NCBI RefSeq assembly: GCF_044761985.1
Contig: NZ_JBIWDK010000006.1
Span: forward strand, 1 to 64,000
DNA length: 64,000 bases
Direction: 5' to 3'
Origin: Peribacillus sp044761985
GTDB taxonomy: Bacteria > Bacillota > Bacilli > Bacillales > DSM-1321
The position numbers and the translations under genes were made by a program. Below are positions 9,505 to 18,398 of the stretch, piece after piece. The notes below the pieces were generated by a model that did no database searches, was not told where the DNA came from, and saw only the letters and a program-made list of their open reading frames with translations. How positions within the stretch are numbered: position 1 is the first letter of the stretch; every line of letters starts with the position of its first letter.

Positions 9505-11231
9505 ATATCACAAGAATCCCATTAGGCACTTGGGTTGATAAAATCGTTGATTGGATCACCATCACATTCGCTGGTTTATTCTCTTTTCTAACACGATTAA
9601 TCGAAGGGATTTTAAATATCCTTGTTGATGCTTTGAGTATAGGGCCACCACTGGTTTTAATTATATTTTTGACGCTTTTAGTTGCCTATACGAGTAAATG
9701 GAAGTTAGGCCTTTTTACAGTATTAGCGCTCCTGTTAATCGATAATCTGGGTTATTGGGAAGCTAGTGTCCAAACTTTGGCCCTCGTTCTTTCATCGGCG
9801 ATCTTAACGATTGCGATTGGTATTCCGATAGGGATTTGGGCTGCCCAAAGTCCTACTGCGAGAAAAATCATCATTCCAACTCTGGATTTCATGCAGACAA
9901 TGCCAGCTTTCGTATATTTGATTCCAGCCATCTTATTTTTTGGAATTGGGGTTGTTCCTGGTATTTTCGCTTCGATTATCTTTGCAGTTGCACCGACAAT
10001 TCGCTTAACCAATCTTGGCATACAGGAAGTTCCGAAAGAATTAATTGAAGCTTCTGATGCGTTCGGTTCAACAAATAATCAAAAATTACTCAAAGTTCAA
10101 TTACCATTGGCTGCGCCAACCATTTTTGCCGGCATTAATCAAAGCATTATGTTAGCTCTCTCCATGGTTGTTATAGCTTCCTTGGTAGGAGCACCAGGTC
10201 TAGGTGCAGAAGTTTATCGTGCTGTAGCTCAGATCAAAGTAGGACAAGGGTTTGAAGCGGGTTTGTCTATTGTCATAATCGCCGTTATCCTAGACCGAAT
10301 TACACAAAACCTACGAAATCCTGCCTATACGAATTTTTTGAGTAAACGAATCGTCTTCTCAGTTTTTGGTGTCTTGTTTCTAGGTGCCTGTATTTTTGCT
10401 TCTTTACAAGGAGAGAACCCTTCCGAGGAGAATTCAGGTAGTGTAGGCAGTCTGACCGATTATGAAATTATCGGTATTGACCCAGGAGCAGGAATCATGA
10501 AATCCACCAAAAAGGCTATGGAAGATTATAACCTGGATGATTGGACCCTTGTTGAAGGATCATCAGCTGCCATGACCGCTGAATTGAAAAAGGCTTATGG
10601 CAATAAAGAACCCATCATTGTAACTGGCTGGACGCCGCACTGGATGTTTCAATCATTCGACTTGAAATATCTTGAAGATCCCAAAAACTCCTATGGTAAA
10701 GATGAAGACATTCATACCATTACTAGAAAAGGCCTTGAAAAGGATGCGAAAGGAGCCCATACCGTACTGGATCAATTCTTCTGGAAATCGAGTGATATGG
10801 AAGAAGTGATGGCAGATACAGCAACTGGAATCGAACCCGAAGAAGCTGCAGAAAAATGGATAGCGGCACATCCAAAACAAGTAGCAGAGTGGACAAACGG
10901 GGCACAAAAAGGAAATGGAGAAAGTATCAGTCTAGTTTATGTAGCATGGGAATCAGAAATCGCTAGCACCCATGTAATTGGAAAGGTTCTGGAACAACAA
11001 GGGTTCAAGGTTACTTTACAGCAAGTAGAGATAGGTCCTATGTTCGCAGGAATCGCAAATGGTAGCGCTGATGCTATGGTTGCCGCCTGGTTACCAACCA
11101 CTTCAGCTGAATATTACGAAGAATACAAAGAAGATATTGTAGATCTTGGGCCAAACTTGAAAGGTACGAAACTCGGGTTAGTGGTACCAACCTATATGGA
11201 TATCGATTCTATTGAAGAATTAAATGACTAA
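9501..11231 (+). CDS. opuABC: Glycine betaine transporter: fused permease and substrate-binding protein
   Basis: A 576-residue fusion. Residues about 1-300 are a permease with a scaffold helix, about six more membrane helices and the coupling loop EVPKELIEASDAFGSTNNQ. A linker (GENPSEENSGS) leads to residues about 315-576, an OpuAC-type binding domain tethered outside the membrane. The ligand pocket shows the expected tryptophans in TGWTPHWMF and YVAWESEIAS, plus a closing tryptophan in VAAWLPTT. B. subtilis makes OpuAB and OpuAC as separate proteins; the fused form is known from Lactococcus. The gene overlaps opuAA by four bases. A terminator follows at 11236-11268. The substrate is very likely glycine betaine, possibly also proline betaine. 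Confidence 0.93.
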   Translation: MNITRIPLGTWVDKIVDWITITFAGLFSFLTRLIEGILNILVDALSIGPPLVLIIFLTLLVAYTSKWKLGLFTVLALLLIDNLGYWEASVQTLALVLSSAILTIAIGIPIGIWAAQSPTARKIIIPTLDFMQTMPAFVYLIPAILFFGIGVVPGIFASIIFAVAPTIRLTNLGIQEVPKELIEASDAFGSTNNQKLLKVQLPLAAPTIFAGINQSIMLALSMVVIASLVGAPGLGAEVYRAVAQIKVGQGFEAGLSIVIIAVILDRITQNLRNPAYTNFLSKRIVFSVFGVLFLGACIFASLQGENPSEENSGSVGSLTDYEIIGIDPGAGIMKSTKKAMEDYNLDDWTLVEGSSAAMTAELKKAYGNKEPIIVTGWTPHWMFQSFDLKYLEDPKNSYGKDEDIHTITRKGLEKDAKGAHTVLDQFFWKSSDMEEVMADTATGIEPEEAAEKWIAAHPKQVAEWTNGAQKGNGESISLVYVAWESEIASTHVIGKVLEQQGFKVTLQQVEIGPMFAGIANGSADAMVAAWLPTTSAEYYEEYKEDIVDLGPNLKGTKLGLVVPTYMDIDSIEELND

Positions 11232-11233
11232 AG

Positions 11234-11268
11234 AAAAGGGATTCTCATTTTGGGGATCCCTTTTTGCA
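11234..11268 (+). terminator. Rho-independent terminator
   Basis: AAAAGGGAT and ATCCCTTTT arms with a T-rich tail follow the opuABC stop directly. Confidence 0.75.
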
Positions 11269-11410
11269 TTAGACTATTTGAAGCAGAATGTAAGGTAACA
11301 AAACCAAAATGGTGAATATTGTTTATACTTTTGTGCAGATTAGGACATTTACTTAGGCAGTCTATAAAATTTTCCTATATTAACATAAAGAAAAGGGTAT
11401 ACTAGATAGA

Positions 11411-11479
11411 TAAGAATATATATATTCTTAGTACCACATGTAAGAATGGTTTCATTTAGTCAGAACTTGATTCTTACAT
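11411..11479. promoter_or_regulatory. Cluster of inverted ATTCTTA repeats upstream of the HEAT-repeat gene
   Basis: A perfect 20-bp AT palindrome TAAGAATATATATATTCTTA (11411-11430) is followed by a second inverted repeat with 10-bp arms ATGTAAGAAT (11438-11447) and ATTCTTACAT (11470-11479). All four arms share TAAGAAT. This looks like a repressor binding region or a leader hairpin; no T run follows, so it is not a simple terminator. Confidence 0.5.
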
Positions 11480-11504
11480 ACAGACAGAAGGAGAATTGAT
11501 ACAT

Positions 11505-11951
11505 TTGAATAATAAAGAAGCAAAAGCAATCGAATTACCAGCAAATTATGAGGAATTAAAAAAATCGGCACACCGTACTGCGAACTGGAGAGAACGGTTA
11601 GATGCTATCGAAGAATTAGGACAGCTGAAAAACCAACAAGTAATTGATATTCTAACACATATTATGAATAACGATGCTGTATATAAAGTACAAGAGGCAG
11701 CCTACCGTCAATTAAAAGGTTTAGGTGAAGATGTCCAGTTACCTGCAAAGAAAAAAGGTGAATTGTTTAAAGGGGTAACCAAAGTCTTGGTAAGAATTAA
11801 AAAGAGCTTGCCTGAAGGCCATGCGTATAACGAGTTCAAAGAGAAGTTCAAAAAGATGAGAATTGATATATATGATGCCTACGAAGGCGAAAAAGGAGCC
11901 GACTTCGATAAGTGGCTTCAGTCTACCTGGGAAGGGTTATCGAAAAAGTAA
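11505..11951 (+). CDS. HEAT-repeat domain protein
   Basis: A small soluble helical protein of about 148 residues. The stretch NWRERLDAIEELGQLKNQQVIDILTHI then DAVYKVQEAAYRQLKGLG reads as one and a half HEAT repeats, a protein-binding scaffold. The C-terminal half is basic and helical (KGVTKVLVRIKKSLPEG...). The start is chosen at TTG 11505 because the AAGGAG site (11488-11493) is too close to the alternative TTG at 11496. It sits alone between an inverted-repeat cluster and a 19-bp terminator stem. The partner or function is unknown; similar short HEAT proteins occur in Bacillus genomes. Confidence 0.75.
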   Translation: MNNKEAKAIELPANYEELKKSAHRTANWRERLDAIEELGQLKNQQVIDILTHIMNNDAVYKVQEAAYRQLKGLGEDVQLPAKKKGELFKGVTKVLVRIKKSLPEGHAYNEFKEKFKKMRIDIYDAYEGEKGADFDKWLQSTWEGLSKK

Positions 11952-11968
11952 TTCGATTTAGTTTCATA

Positions 11969-12011
11969 GCATAAGAAAAAGGAGCAATCATTTTGCTCCT
12001 TTTTCTTATGC
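11969..12011 (+). terminator. Strong terminator, 19-bp perfect stem
   Basis: Arms 11969-11987 and 11993-12011 are perfectly complementary around a 5-base loop; the A5/T5 segments inside the arms could serve either strand. It lies 18 bases past the HEAT-repeat stop. Confidence 0.85.
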
Positions 12012-12210
12012 ATACATATTAGATTGAATATGCATCTCGTCACATATTCAAAACATTCATAAACCATTGAAAGGCCTAACCTCCTAGAGCTTGTAAATCG
12101 AATCATAAAAAGAAGTAATCCTACTTTCTCCACTAAGATTCATTTTTTTCATAACTCAACATAATGATAGTAATACCCTATTTGAATTCATACATGACCG
12201 GGGGAGGATC

Positions 12211-13164
12211 ATGAATCAACTATTCGAAATCTTGGAAGAAGTGCAAAACACTTCTATGGAGTGTGTCTTAGCAACAATTATTCAGGTGGAGGGTTCGGCA
12301 TACTTGCGTGAAGGTACCTCGATGCTCATAAAAAAAGATGGCACATTCACAGGCATTATTAGTGCTGGTTGTTTGGAAACCGATTTATTGCATCATTCTC
12401 AAAGAATATTTGAAAGTAAAAAAGCGGAAACCGTCGTCTATAACATGGAAAATAATGAAGATTTGGATTGGGGAGTATCTACAGGTTGTAATGGAATCTT
12501 ATATATTTTACTTGAATATGTAGATCATAAGTTAAAAGAAAATCTTTTATGTATCAACGACACAATCACCAAGGGCAAGGATAGCATTTATCAAAGAGTA
12601 CTAAGTAATGAATGGAACTTATCAGAATCCTATTTTTCACCAGAAGATTCATTCAAAGACGAATCGCTTAGATATAGTCAAACATCCAATTATGTATTTA
12701 CTCAAAAGTTCTCGCCAAAACCTCGATTAATTATCTTTGGTGCTGGAGCAGATGCACATCCAGTTGTTTCTTTAGCTTCCCAAACCGGATTCTCGGTTAC
12801 AGTTTGTGATTGGAGAGAATCACTTTGTAACGAACATAATATACCTGAAGCGGATAAGTATATAATTGGCTTCCCAAAAGAAATCGAGAAACAAATTTCC
12901 TTCAAAAAAGACGATTATGTCATTATAATGACCCATAACTTTAAAAGAGATAAGGAAATCCTTTCTTTTGTTAAAGATGAGTCATTATTCTATTTAGGCA
13001 TTTTAGGTTCAAGAAAGCGAACGGCAAGTCTATTTGATGATGAAATTCCTAAGAATATACATGCACCCATTGGTTTATCGATCGGAGCTGTAGGACCATA
13101 TGAGATTGCAGTAAGTATCATAGCTGAACTAATTCAAATAAAAACAAGGAAGACCGGTCAATGA
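12211..13164 (+). CDS. pucA: Xanthine dehydrogenase accessory protein, XdhC/CoxI family
   Basis: A 317-residue maturation factor of the XdhC family, thought to bind molybdenum cofactor and promote its sulfuration and insertion into xanthine dehydrogenase. The N-terminal XdhC domain shows GSAYLREGTSMLI and ISAGCLE; the C-terminal Rossmann domain shows IIFGAGADAHPVVSLA and ILGSRKR. The GGGGGAGG site is almost ideal. It is the first gene of a tightly packed operon (ATGA overlap with the next gene) matching the B. subtilis pucA-E set, though with the order A-B-D-C-E. Purine catabolism under nitrogen limitation is the known setting; no PucR-type regulator is in the window. Confidence 0.92.
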   Translation: MNQLFEILEEVQNTSMECVLATIIQVEGSAYLREGTSMLIKKDGTFTGIISAGCLETDLLHHSQRIFESKKAETVVYNMENNEDLDWGVSTGCNGILYILLEYVDHKLKENLLCINDTITKGKDSIYQRVLSNEWNLSESYFSPEDSFKDESLRYSQTSNYVFTQKFSPKPRLIIFGAGADAHPVVSLASQTGFSVTVCDWRESLCNEHNIPEADKYIIGFPKEIEKQISFKKDDYVIIMTHNFKRDKEILSFVKDESLFYLGILGSRKRTASLFDDEIPKNIHAPIGLSIGAVGPYEIAVSIIAELIQIKTRKTGQ

Positions 13165-13766
13165 GAATTTCCGGTATATACTTGGCTGCTGGTAATAGTT
13201 ATCGTATGGGAACAAATAAATTAACCTTAACATTAGGTAATAAAGAAATAGGTAGATGGGGTTTAGAAAAGGCCCTCGATTCAAATCTGGATGATATTAT
13301 CCTCATTTCTCAACACCAAAATCGACTAGACTTATCTGGATTATGCACCCAAAAAGTAATGGAAGTAGAAGTTACCAAATCTAATGCGGGACAATCTCAC
13401 TCACTTAAAGTCGGTATAGAACAAGCGAACATCTTACATTCGGATGCAGTCATCATTTTACTTGCCGATCAACCTTTTATTACGACAGATATGATAAATC
13501 AACTCATTAAAATATATAAACAAAAACCTACGACCTCCTTTGTTGCCTCTAGTTTTCTTGATATTATCCAGCCACCCATTCTTTTAGATAACCAGCTTTT
13601 TTCCAAGATACTTCACTTAACAGGAGATCAAGGTGCAAAAAAGATATTGAAGGAGCAAATGGAGCAAGGAATTCTTTTACCCTTTAATGACGAACAACTG
13701 TTTACTGACATTGATTGTATGAAAGAGTACTTGTTTTGGAAAAAACACGTAGAATCAAACAGATAA
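13161..13766 (+). CDS. pucB: MobA-like molybdopterin cytidylyltransferase
   Basis: A 201-residue nucleotidyltransferase of the MobA/MocA type, expected to make the dinucleotide (CMP) form of molybdenum cofactor needed by xanthine dehydrogenase. The N-terminal nucleotide loop LAAGNSYRMGTNKL (residues 8-21) has the expected glycines and lysine, and ILLADQPF (about residues 97-104) supplies the metal-binding aspartate. It overlaps the stop of pucA by four bases and is 13 bases before the large subunit gene, so it should be co-translated with them. Confidence 0.9.
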   Translation: MRISGIYLAAGNSYRMGTNKLTLTLGNKEIGRWGLEKALDSNLDDIILISQHQNRLDLSGLCTQKVMEVEVTKSNAGQSHSLKVGIEQANILHSDAVIILLADQPFITTDMINQLIKIYKQKPTTSFVASSFLDIIQPPILLDNQLFSKILHLTGDQGAKKILKEQMEQGILLPFNDEQLFTDIDCMKEYLFWKKHVESNR

Positions 13767-13779
13767 TGAGGGGATTTCT

Positions 13780-16104
13780 ATGGATATCATTGGAAAAGGT
13801 GTGATTCGTAAAGATGCGTGGGATAAGGTGACCGGTCAAGCCAGGTATACAGGAGATCATCATCATGCAAATATCCTTTCCGTTAAAAAGGTAATCAGTC
13901 CTTATGCTCATGCACTAATTAGAAAGATTGATATATCGAAAGCTGAAAAAATCGGTGGGGTCCGTGCAATCATAACAGGTGGAAATTTACCGCTAACAGG
14001 AGAAGAGATTAGAGATCGTTATCCCATAGCTCAAGACAAAGTCCGTTATCACGGTGAAGTTGTCGCACTTGTAGTCGCGGACACGCCTAAACAAGCAAGA
14101 ATGGCTGCTGACCAGGTAAAAGTTGTTTATGAACCTTTGCCTGTTGTCAATTCTCCGACTGAAAGCATAGACCCTTCATCCCCTCTACTCCATTCCCATT
14201 TAGGTACATATACAAAAATATCCGAGGTATATCCTGAACCAGGTACGAATATAGCAAATCATTCGAAAATCCGAAAAGGTGATAAAGAAATTGGATGGCA
14301 AGAGAGCGATATAATCGTTGAAGAAAAGTTTTCCTTTTCTCCTTCTGATCATGTTGCTATGGAAACAAGATGTTCATTGGCAGAAATACATGCAGATCAA
14401 AAAGTCTTTATCACTTCTTCTTCGCAAGCTCCTTTCATGATCAAGCGGCTGATAAGCGATTACTTTGGCGTTGAAATCGGAAAAGTCGTCGTAAACACTC
14501 CTTTGGTTGGAGGGGGATTCGGCGGTAAAGCCTCAGTACAACTTGAGCTATTAGCCTATATCGCTTCTAAAGCGGTCGGTGGAAAGTTGGTTAAGGTGGA
14601 AAATAGTCGTGAAGAGGATATTATTACATCCCCTTGCCATATAGGTTTAGATGCAACAGTGAAACTGGGATGCACACAGTCTGGGGTCCTTAAGGTAGCT
14701 GAATTGACTTATCTCTGGGATGGGGGAGCGTATGCTGACAAGGCTACAGACCTTAGTCGTGCTGGAGCAGTGGATTGCACGGGACCCTACCACATTGAAA
14801 ATGTTTGGTGTGATTCTTTTTGTATGTATACAAATCATCCATACGCCTCTCCATATCGAGGGTTTGCCCATGCAGAGGTTTTGTTTGCTTTTGAGAGGAC
14901 CATGGATTCTCTTTCAAAAAAACTTGGCATGGATCCACTTGAACTTCGTGAACGGAATGCGATACTTCCTGGACATTCTACTCCAACTCAAGTTACGTTG
15001 AATTCAAGTACCGTAGGGAATCTTCCTGAATGTATACATGTCCTCAAGAAAAAAATGAATTGGGAAGAAGGACAGTTCATTAGAAAAAGTGACAAAACAG
15101 TATTGGCGAAGGGGATAGCTTGCGTATGGAAAAATTCCACCATTGATACAAACGCAGGGTCCGGTGTGATTTTAACATTCAATCCTGATGGGAGTGTTAA
15201 CCTTATATCAGGAGTAGTGGAAATCGGCACAGGTACGAAAACGGTGTTGGCACAAATTGTATCAGATAAATTGAAGATAGAAGTCGATCGTGTGAATGTT
15301 CAGATGGGAGTCCATACGCTAAGTACTCCTGAGCATTGGAAGACGGTCGCTAGTCGTGGAACGTTCATGGCTGGAAGAGCAGCGATCCAAGCTGCTGAAG
15401 ATGCTATCTTTCAAATCAAGAAACTTGCTTCGGTTGTATTAGGAGTTCCCCTGGAAGACATTGAAATCGGTCAGGAAATTGTATATCTCAAGGGTGATCC
15501 AACAATACGCATTCCTTTCAAGGAGCTAGTTTATGGATATACTTATCCAAACGGAAATGCCATTGGAGGACAAATCATCGGTAGAGGACATTATATAACT
15601 CCCCATATTTCCAAATTAGATTCCGAAACGGGAGCAGGGAACCCAGGACCTGAATGGACAGTAGGCGTACAAGGGGTTGAAGTAGAATATGATACCCATG
15701 AATATACCTATAAGGTAGTAAGAGCCATATCCGTCATCGATGCAGGGAAAGTGCTGAACCAAAAAACGGCAGAAGGTCAAATAATGGGGGCAATGAGTAT
15801 GGGCTTAGCCTTTGCTGGTCGTGAAACGTTCTATTTCGACCATGCAGGCAGGGTCCTTAACCCGCAATTCCGGACGTACCGACCCTTAAGATATGGTGAA
15901 AATCCCGAATACATTTGTGAGTTTTTAGAGACACCGCATCTAGAAGCACCATATGGGGCAAGAGGTCTCGGTGAACATGGCCTGTTAGGAATGCCAGCTG
16001 CATTAGGTAACTGTTTATCCCTTGCTGCGGGTATACCTTTAAATCACTTACCCTTACTTCCCGAACTAATTTGGGAAGGGAAGAAAGAAGGGAGGCATCA
16101 CTGA
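13780..16104 (+). CDS. pucD: Xanthine dehydrogenase, molybdenum-binding subunit
   Basis: A 774-residue catalytic subunit that hydroxylates hypoxanthine/xanthine at the molybdenum centre. The N-terminal a/b hammerhead domain starts at IGKGVIRKDAWDKVTGQARYTGDHH. Cofactor-binding blocks include VGGGFGGKASVQLE (about residues 244-257), YRGFAHAE and IGTGTKTVLAQI. The C-terminal YGARGLGEHGLLGMP holds the catalytic glutamate that acts as base. The length is normal for the bacterial split enzyme. The reading frame is intact and its TGA overlaps the ATG of the FAD subunit (TGATG). Substrate specificity could also be another purine or N-heterocycle, but the complete puc-like context favours xanthine. 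Confidence 0.92.
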   Translation: MDIIGKGVIRKDAWDKVTGQARYTGDHHHANILSVKKVISPYAHALIRKIDISKAEKIGGVRAIITGGNLPLTGEEIRDRYPIAQDKVRYHGEVVALVVADTPKQARMAADQVKVVYEPLPVVNSPTESIDPSSPLLHSHLGTYTKISEVYPEPGTNIANHSKIRKGDKEIGWQESDIIVEEKFSFSPSDHVAMETRCSLAEIHADQKVFITSSSQAPFMIKRLISDYFGVEIGKVVVNTPLVGGGFGGKASVQLELLAYIASKAVGGKLVKVENSREEDIITSPCHIGLDATVKLGCTQSGVLKVAELTYLWDGGAYADKATDLSRAGAVDCTGPYHIENVWCDSFCMYTNHPYASPYRGFAHAEVLFAFERTMDSLSKKLGMDPLELRERNAILPGHSTPTQVTLNSSTVGNLPECIHVLKKKMNWEEGQFIRKSDKTVLAKGIACVWKNSTIDTNAGSGVILTFNPDGSVNLISGVVEIGTGTKTVLAQIVSDKLKIEVDRVNVQMGVHTLSTPEHWKTVASRGTFMAGRAAIQAAEDAIFQIKKLASVVLGVPLEDIEIGQEIVYLKGDPTIRIPFKELVYGYTYPNGNAIGGQIIGRGHYITPHISKLDSETGAGNPGPEWTVGVQGVEVEYDTHEYTYKVVRAISVIDAGKVLNQKTAEGQIMGAMSMGLAFAGRETFYFDHAGRVLNPQFRTYRPLRYGENPEYICEFLETPHLEAPYGARGLGEHGLLGMPAALGNCLSLAAGIPLNHLPLLPELIWEGKKEGRHH

Positions 16105-16946
16105 TGTTACCCTTCCATTTTGATTATTATAAACCAGAATCCATACAAGAAGCTCTAGACCTTTTTCAAACATTAAAAGGTCTAGGGAAGACTCCTTTGT
16201 ACTATGGTGGAGGAACAGAGATTATAACATTAGGACGACTGAATCTTGTATATGCCGATGCTATTATTGATTTAAAAGGGATTTACGAATGTAATATATT
16301 TGAATTCCAAAATAATGAACTCATTATTGGTTCTACAGTGAGCCTAAGCGCTTTTGAAGAGAAAATGCTTTTCCCTTTATTAACGAAGACTTCAAAGGAA
16401 GTTGCAGATTATACTTCAAGAAATAAGATTACCATTGGTGGGAATATATGTGGGAACATTTTTTATAGGGAGTCTGTTCTGCCATTCTTATTAGCGGATA
16501 GTGCTGTAATTATTGCAGGACCTAAAGGAATAAGAAAATTATTATTAAGCAAAGTTTTTCATAAAGAATTACAACTGGAAGAAGGTGAATTTCTAGTGCA
16601 AATCCTTACAGAAAAAGAGTATCTTCCTGCTCCCCATCTGAGTATTAAGAAACGGCAACAATGGGATACGGGATATCCACTTTTAACTGTGGCCTCCCTA
16701 AAAAAAGACGGATATGTACGTTTTGCATTTAGCGGAGTTTGTCCATTTCCCTTTCGTTCGATCCCAATGGAAGAAACCCTCAATGACCAGAATTTATCCT
16801 ATAAAGACCGAGTTTTGGCATCTTTTGAATACTTGCCTAATTCAATTTTAAATGACATTGAAGGATCTAATGAATATCGACTATTTGTATTGGAAAATAC
16901 GCTAACTTCTATTTTGTCTAAGTTGGGTGATGAAGAATATGAATAG
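16104..16946 (+). CDS. pucC: Xanthine dehydrogenase, FAD-binding subunit
   Basis: A 280-residue FAD subunit of the CoxM/PucC family that passes electrons from the iron-sulfur subunit to the acceptor. FAD contacts are visible in YYGGGTEIITLGR (about residues 33-45) and in RNKITIGGNICGN. The start at 16104 is supported by a GGGAGG site at 16089-16094 and by overlap with the pucD stop; a longer frame from 16071 would bury that site. The C-terminal CO-dehydrogenase flavoprotein domain is shorter and more divergent than usual. It sits in the middle of the puc-type operon. Confidence 0.9.
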   Translation: MLPFHFDYYKPESIQEALDLFQTLKGLGKTPLYYGGGTEIITLGRLNLVYADAIIDLKGIYECNIFEFQNNELIIGSTVSLSAFEEKMLFPLLTKTSKEVADYTSRNKITIGGNICGNIFYRESVLPFLLADSAVIIAGPKGIRKLLLSKVFHKELQLEEGEFLVQILTEKEYLPAPHLSIKKRQQWDTGYPLLTVASLKKDGYVRFAFSGVCPFPFRSIPMEETLNDQNLSYKDRVLASFEYLPNSILNDIEGSNEYRLFVLENTLTSILSKLGDEEYE

Positions 16947-17421
16947 GAATTTGGGGAATCAAAATACAACAATTCGCTTAAAAATTAATCAGGAGAGGTA
17001 CGAGAGAGAGATACTGGCCTCAGATCTATTACTAGATGTATTGCGAAAAATAGGATTCACGGGAGCCAAGCCAGGATGCTTAAATGGTGATTGCGGGGCA
17101 TGCACGGTAATAATGGGTAAACAGCCAATGAAATCATGTTTAGTATTAGCGATTGAAGCCAATGATACAGAAATCATTACTATTGAAGGTCTTCACAAAA
17201 CCCCCATACAACAGGCATTCGTTGAGCATTTTGCTTTTCAATGCGGGTACTGTACACCTGGATTTATCATGAATGCTACGGCTTTACTTCTTAATGACGA
17301 CGACCCAACCCCTGAGAAAATCAAAACATGGCTTTCTTCTAATATTTGTCGATGCACCGGGTACAAAGAAATTGAAGAAGCGATACATTCAGCCATACAC
17401 AATATAAAATTCATTGAATGA
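16939..17421 (+). CDS. pucE: Xanthine dehydrogenase, 2Fe-2S subunit
   Basis: A 160-residue electron-transfer subunit with two [2Fe-2S] clusters. The plant-ferredoxin-like site is GCLNGDCGACTV plus the distal cysteine in MKSCLV, and the second cluster uses CGYCTPGF and CRCTGY, so all eight cysteines are present. The gene overlaps pucC; ATG 16939 has GGTGA 8 bases upstream, while the GTG/ATG at 16927/16930 lacks proper spacing. It completes the three-subunit enzyme. Two further small genes follow within 55 bases and may share the transcript. Confidence 0.92.
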   Translation: MNRNLGNQNTTIRLKINQERYEREILASDLLLDVLRKIGFTGAKPGCLNGDCGACTVIMGKQPMKSCLVLAIEANDTEIITIEGLHKTPIQQAFVEHFAFQCGYCTPGFIMNATALLLNDDDPTPEKIKTWLSSNICRCTGYKEIEEAIHSAIHNIKFIE

Positions 17422-17474
17422 AGTGACAGATTTCTGTTTACCTGAATAAAATGCCTACATGGGGAGTGATGATA

Positions 17475-17939
17475 TTGAATGAATCCTGTGAGAAGGATAC
17501 CAATTTAACAATAATTCACTCCTTTCAGCGTAGTATTGAAATTACGACAGCCATCCTATTATTGACCGGACAAATCACAATTATTGGCGTGTTTGTAAGA
17601 CCGGGTAGATTTAGCCTCTCTTTAGGTGGGCCACTTTTTGGAGGGCATCGTTTAGAGGGAAAGAATCATGAGGAAGTGGGAAATCTTTTCATCGATATAC
17701 TTGATATTATTTTAGCTATATTACTCATCAATAACGTCATACATGTTACGGGCACATTCGTTTCATCCGGTGACTTCTCCATTAATGTTTCAGGCCCCAT
17801 TTTTGGTTACCCAGAAGTTGTCCCCGCACTGCCCTTTGAAGATTATGACTTTTTCAATAAAATCGTAAGTAAACATTACAACGTTCCTCCAGAAATGGTA
17901 ACTAAATTAAGAGGGAATGAGTATAATGTCATTAACTGA
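17475..17939 (+). CDS. Unknown protein with internal duplication, downstream of xanthine dehydrogenase genes
   Basis: A roughly 154-residue protein I do not recognise. It contains two similar ~35-residue blocks: ILLLTGQITIIGVFV followed by RFSLSLGGPLFGG, and later ILLINNVIHVTGTFV followed by DFSINVSGPIFGY, about 70 residues apart. Each block has a hydrophobic strand or helix and a glycine-proline turn, so a pseudo-twofold fold or two membrane-associated hairpins is plausible. TTG 17475 is chosen because GGGGAG (17461-17466) lies 8 bases upstream; ATG 17451 precedes that site. It is 53 bases after pucE without a terminator between, and its end overlaps a 38-codon membrane peptide gene, so it may be part of the same transcript. 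Confidence 0.65.
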   Translation: MNESCEKDTNLTIIHSFQRSIEITTAILLLTGQITIIGVFVRPGRFSLSLGGPLFGGHRLEGKNHEEVGNLFIDILDIILAILLINNVIHVTGTFVSSGDFSINVSGPIFGYPEVVPALPFEDYDFFNKIVSKHYNVPPEMVTKLRGNEYNVIN

Positions 17940-18042
17940 TATACCTACCGTAAAAAATTCGAGGTATAATGTATTTCTAATAGTTCTTCCAATAATTTTT
18001 TTCATTTTTTTCTTCACTCAACAAAAAACCACGGACCAATAA
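17926..18042 (+). CDS. Small single-span membrane peptide
   Basis: A 38-residue frame whose ATG overlaps the last codons of the preceding gene. A GAGGG site lies about 10 bases upstream, inside that gene. Residues 14-30 are almost purely hydrophobic (VFLIVLPIIFFIFFF), giving one membrane helix, with a polar QQKTTDQ tail. Translational coupling to the duplicated protein at 17475-17939 suggests they work together, perhaps as a membrane pair. A terminator at 18081-18108 follows. Short, hydrophobic frames can arise by chance in AT-rich DNA, so this needs expression evidence. Confidence 0.45.
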   Translation: MSLTDIPTVKNSRYNVFLIVLPIIFFIFFFTQQKTTDQ

Positions 18043-18080
18043 ACTAAAAAAGGAATTGTCATCATTTTATAGAAATTTAG

Positions 18081-18115
18081 AGGTAAAGCATATCAAATGG
18101 CTTTACCTTTCTTAT
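18081..18115 (+). terminator. Terminator of the xanthine dehydrogenase operon
   Basis: AGGTAAAGC (18081-18089) pairs with GCTTTACCT (18100-18108), followed by TTTCTTATTT. It is the first good terminator after pucA. From here to 18398 I see no gene. Confidence 0.7.
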
Positions 18116-18398
18116 TTCATACACTTCATGGACCAAAGTGACAGGTAATATTGGACTCTTCAATGGAAGAGCAATTAAGTGACAGACCGTGATCAGAAGG
18201 TATCCACTAAATACAGCCCTGCTTAACCAGAGTTCCTGATTAGAGAGCATTATTTCTAGGTGACAAGTGAGCCATCCCTTTCTTTCATAACCTAAGCATA
18301 ATAGGTAGAGAGCGACAGGTAAGACAAATAGTGAAAAAACATGGGTTATAAAATAGATTTTTCCCTATATTAATTACATCATAAGGTGAGCCGTGCCT

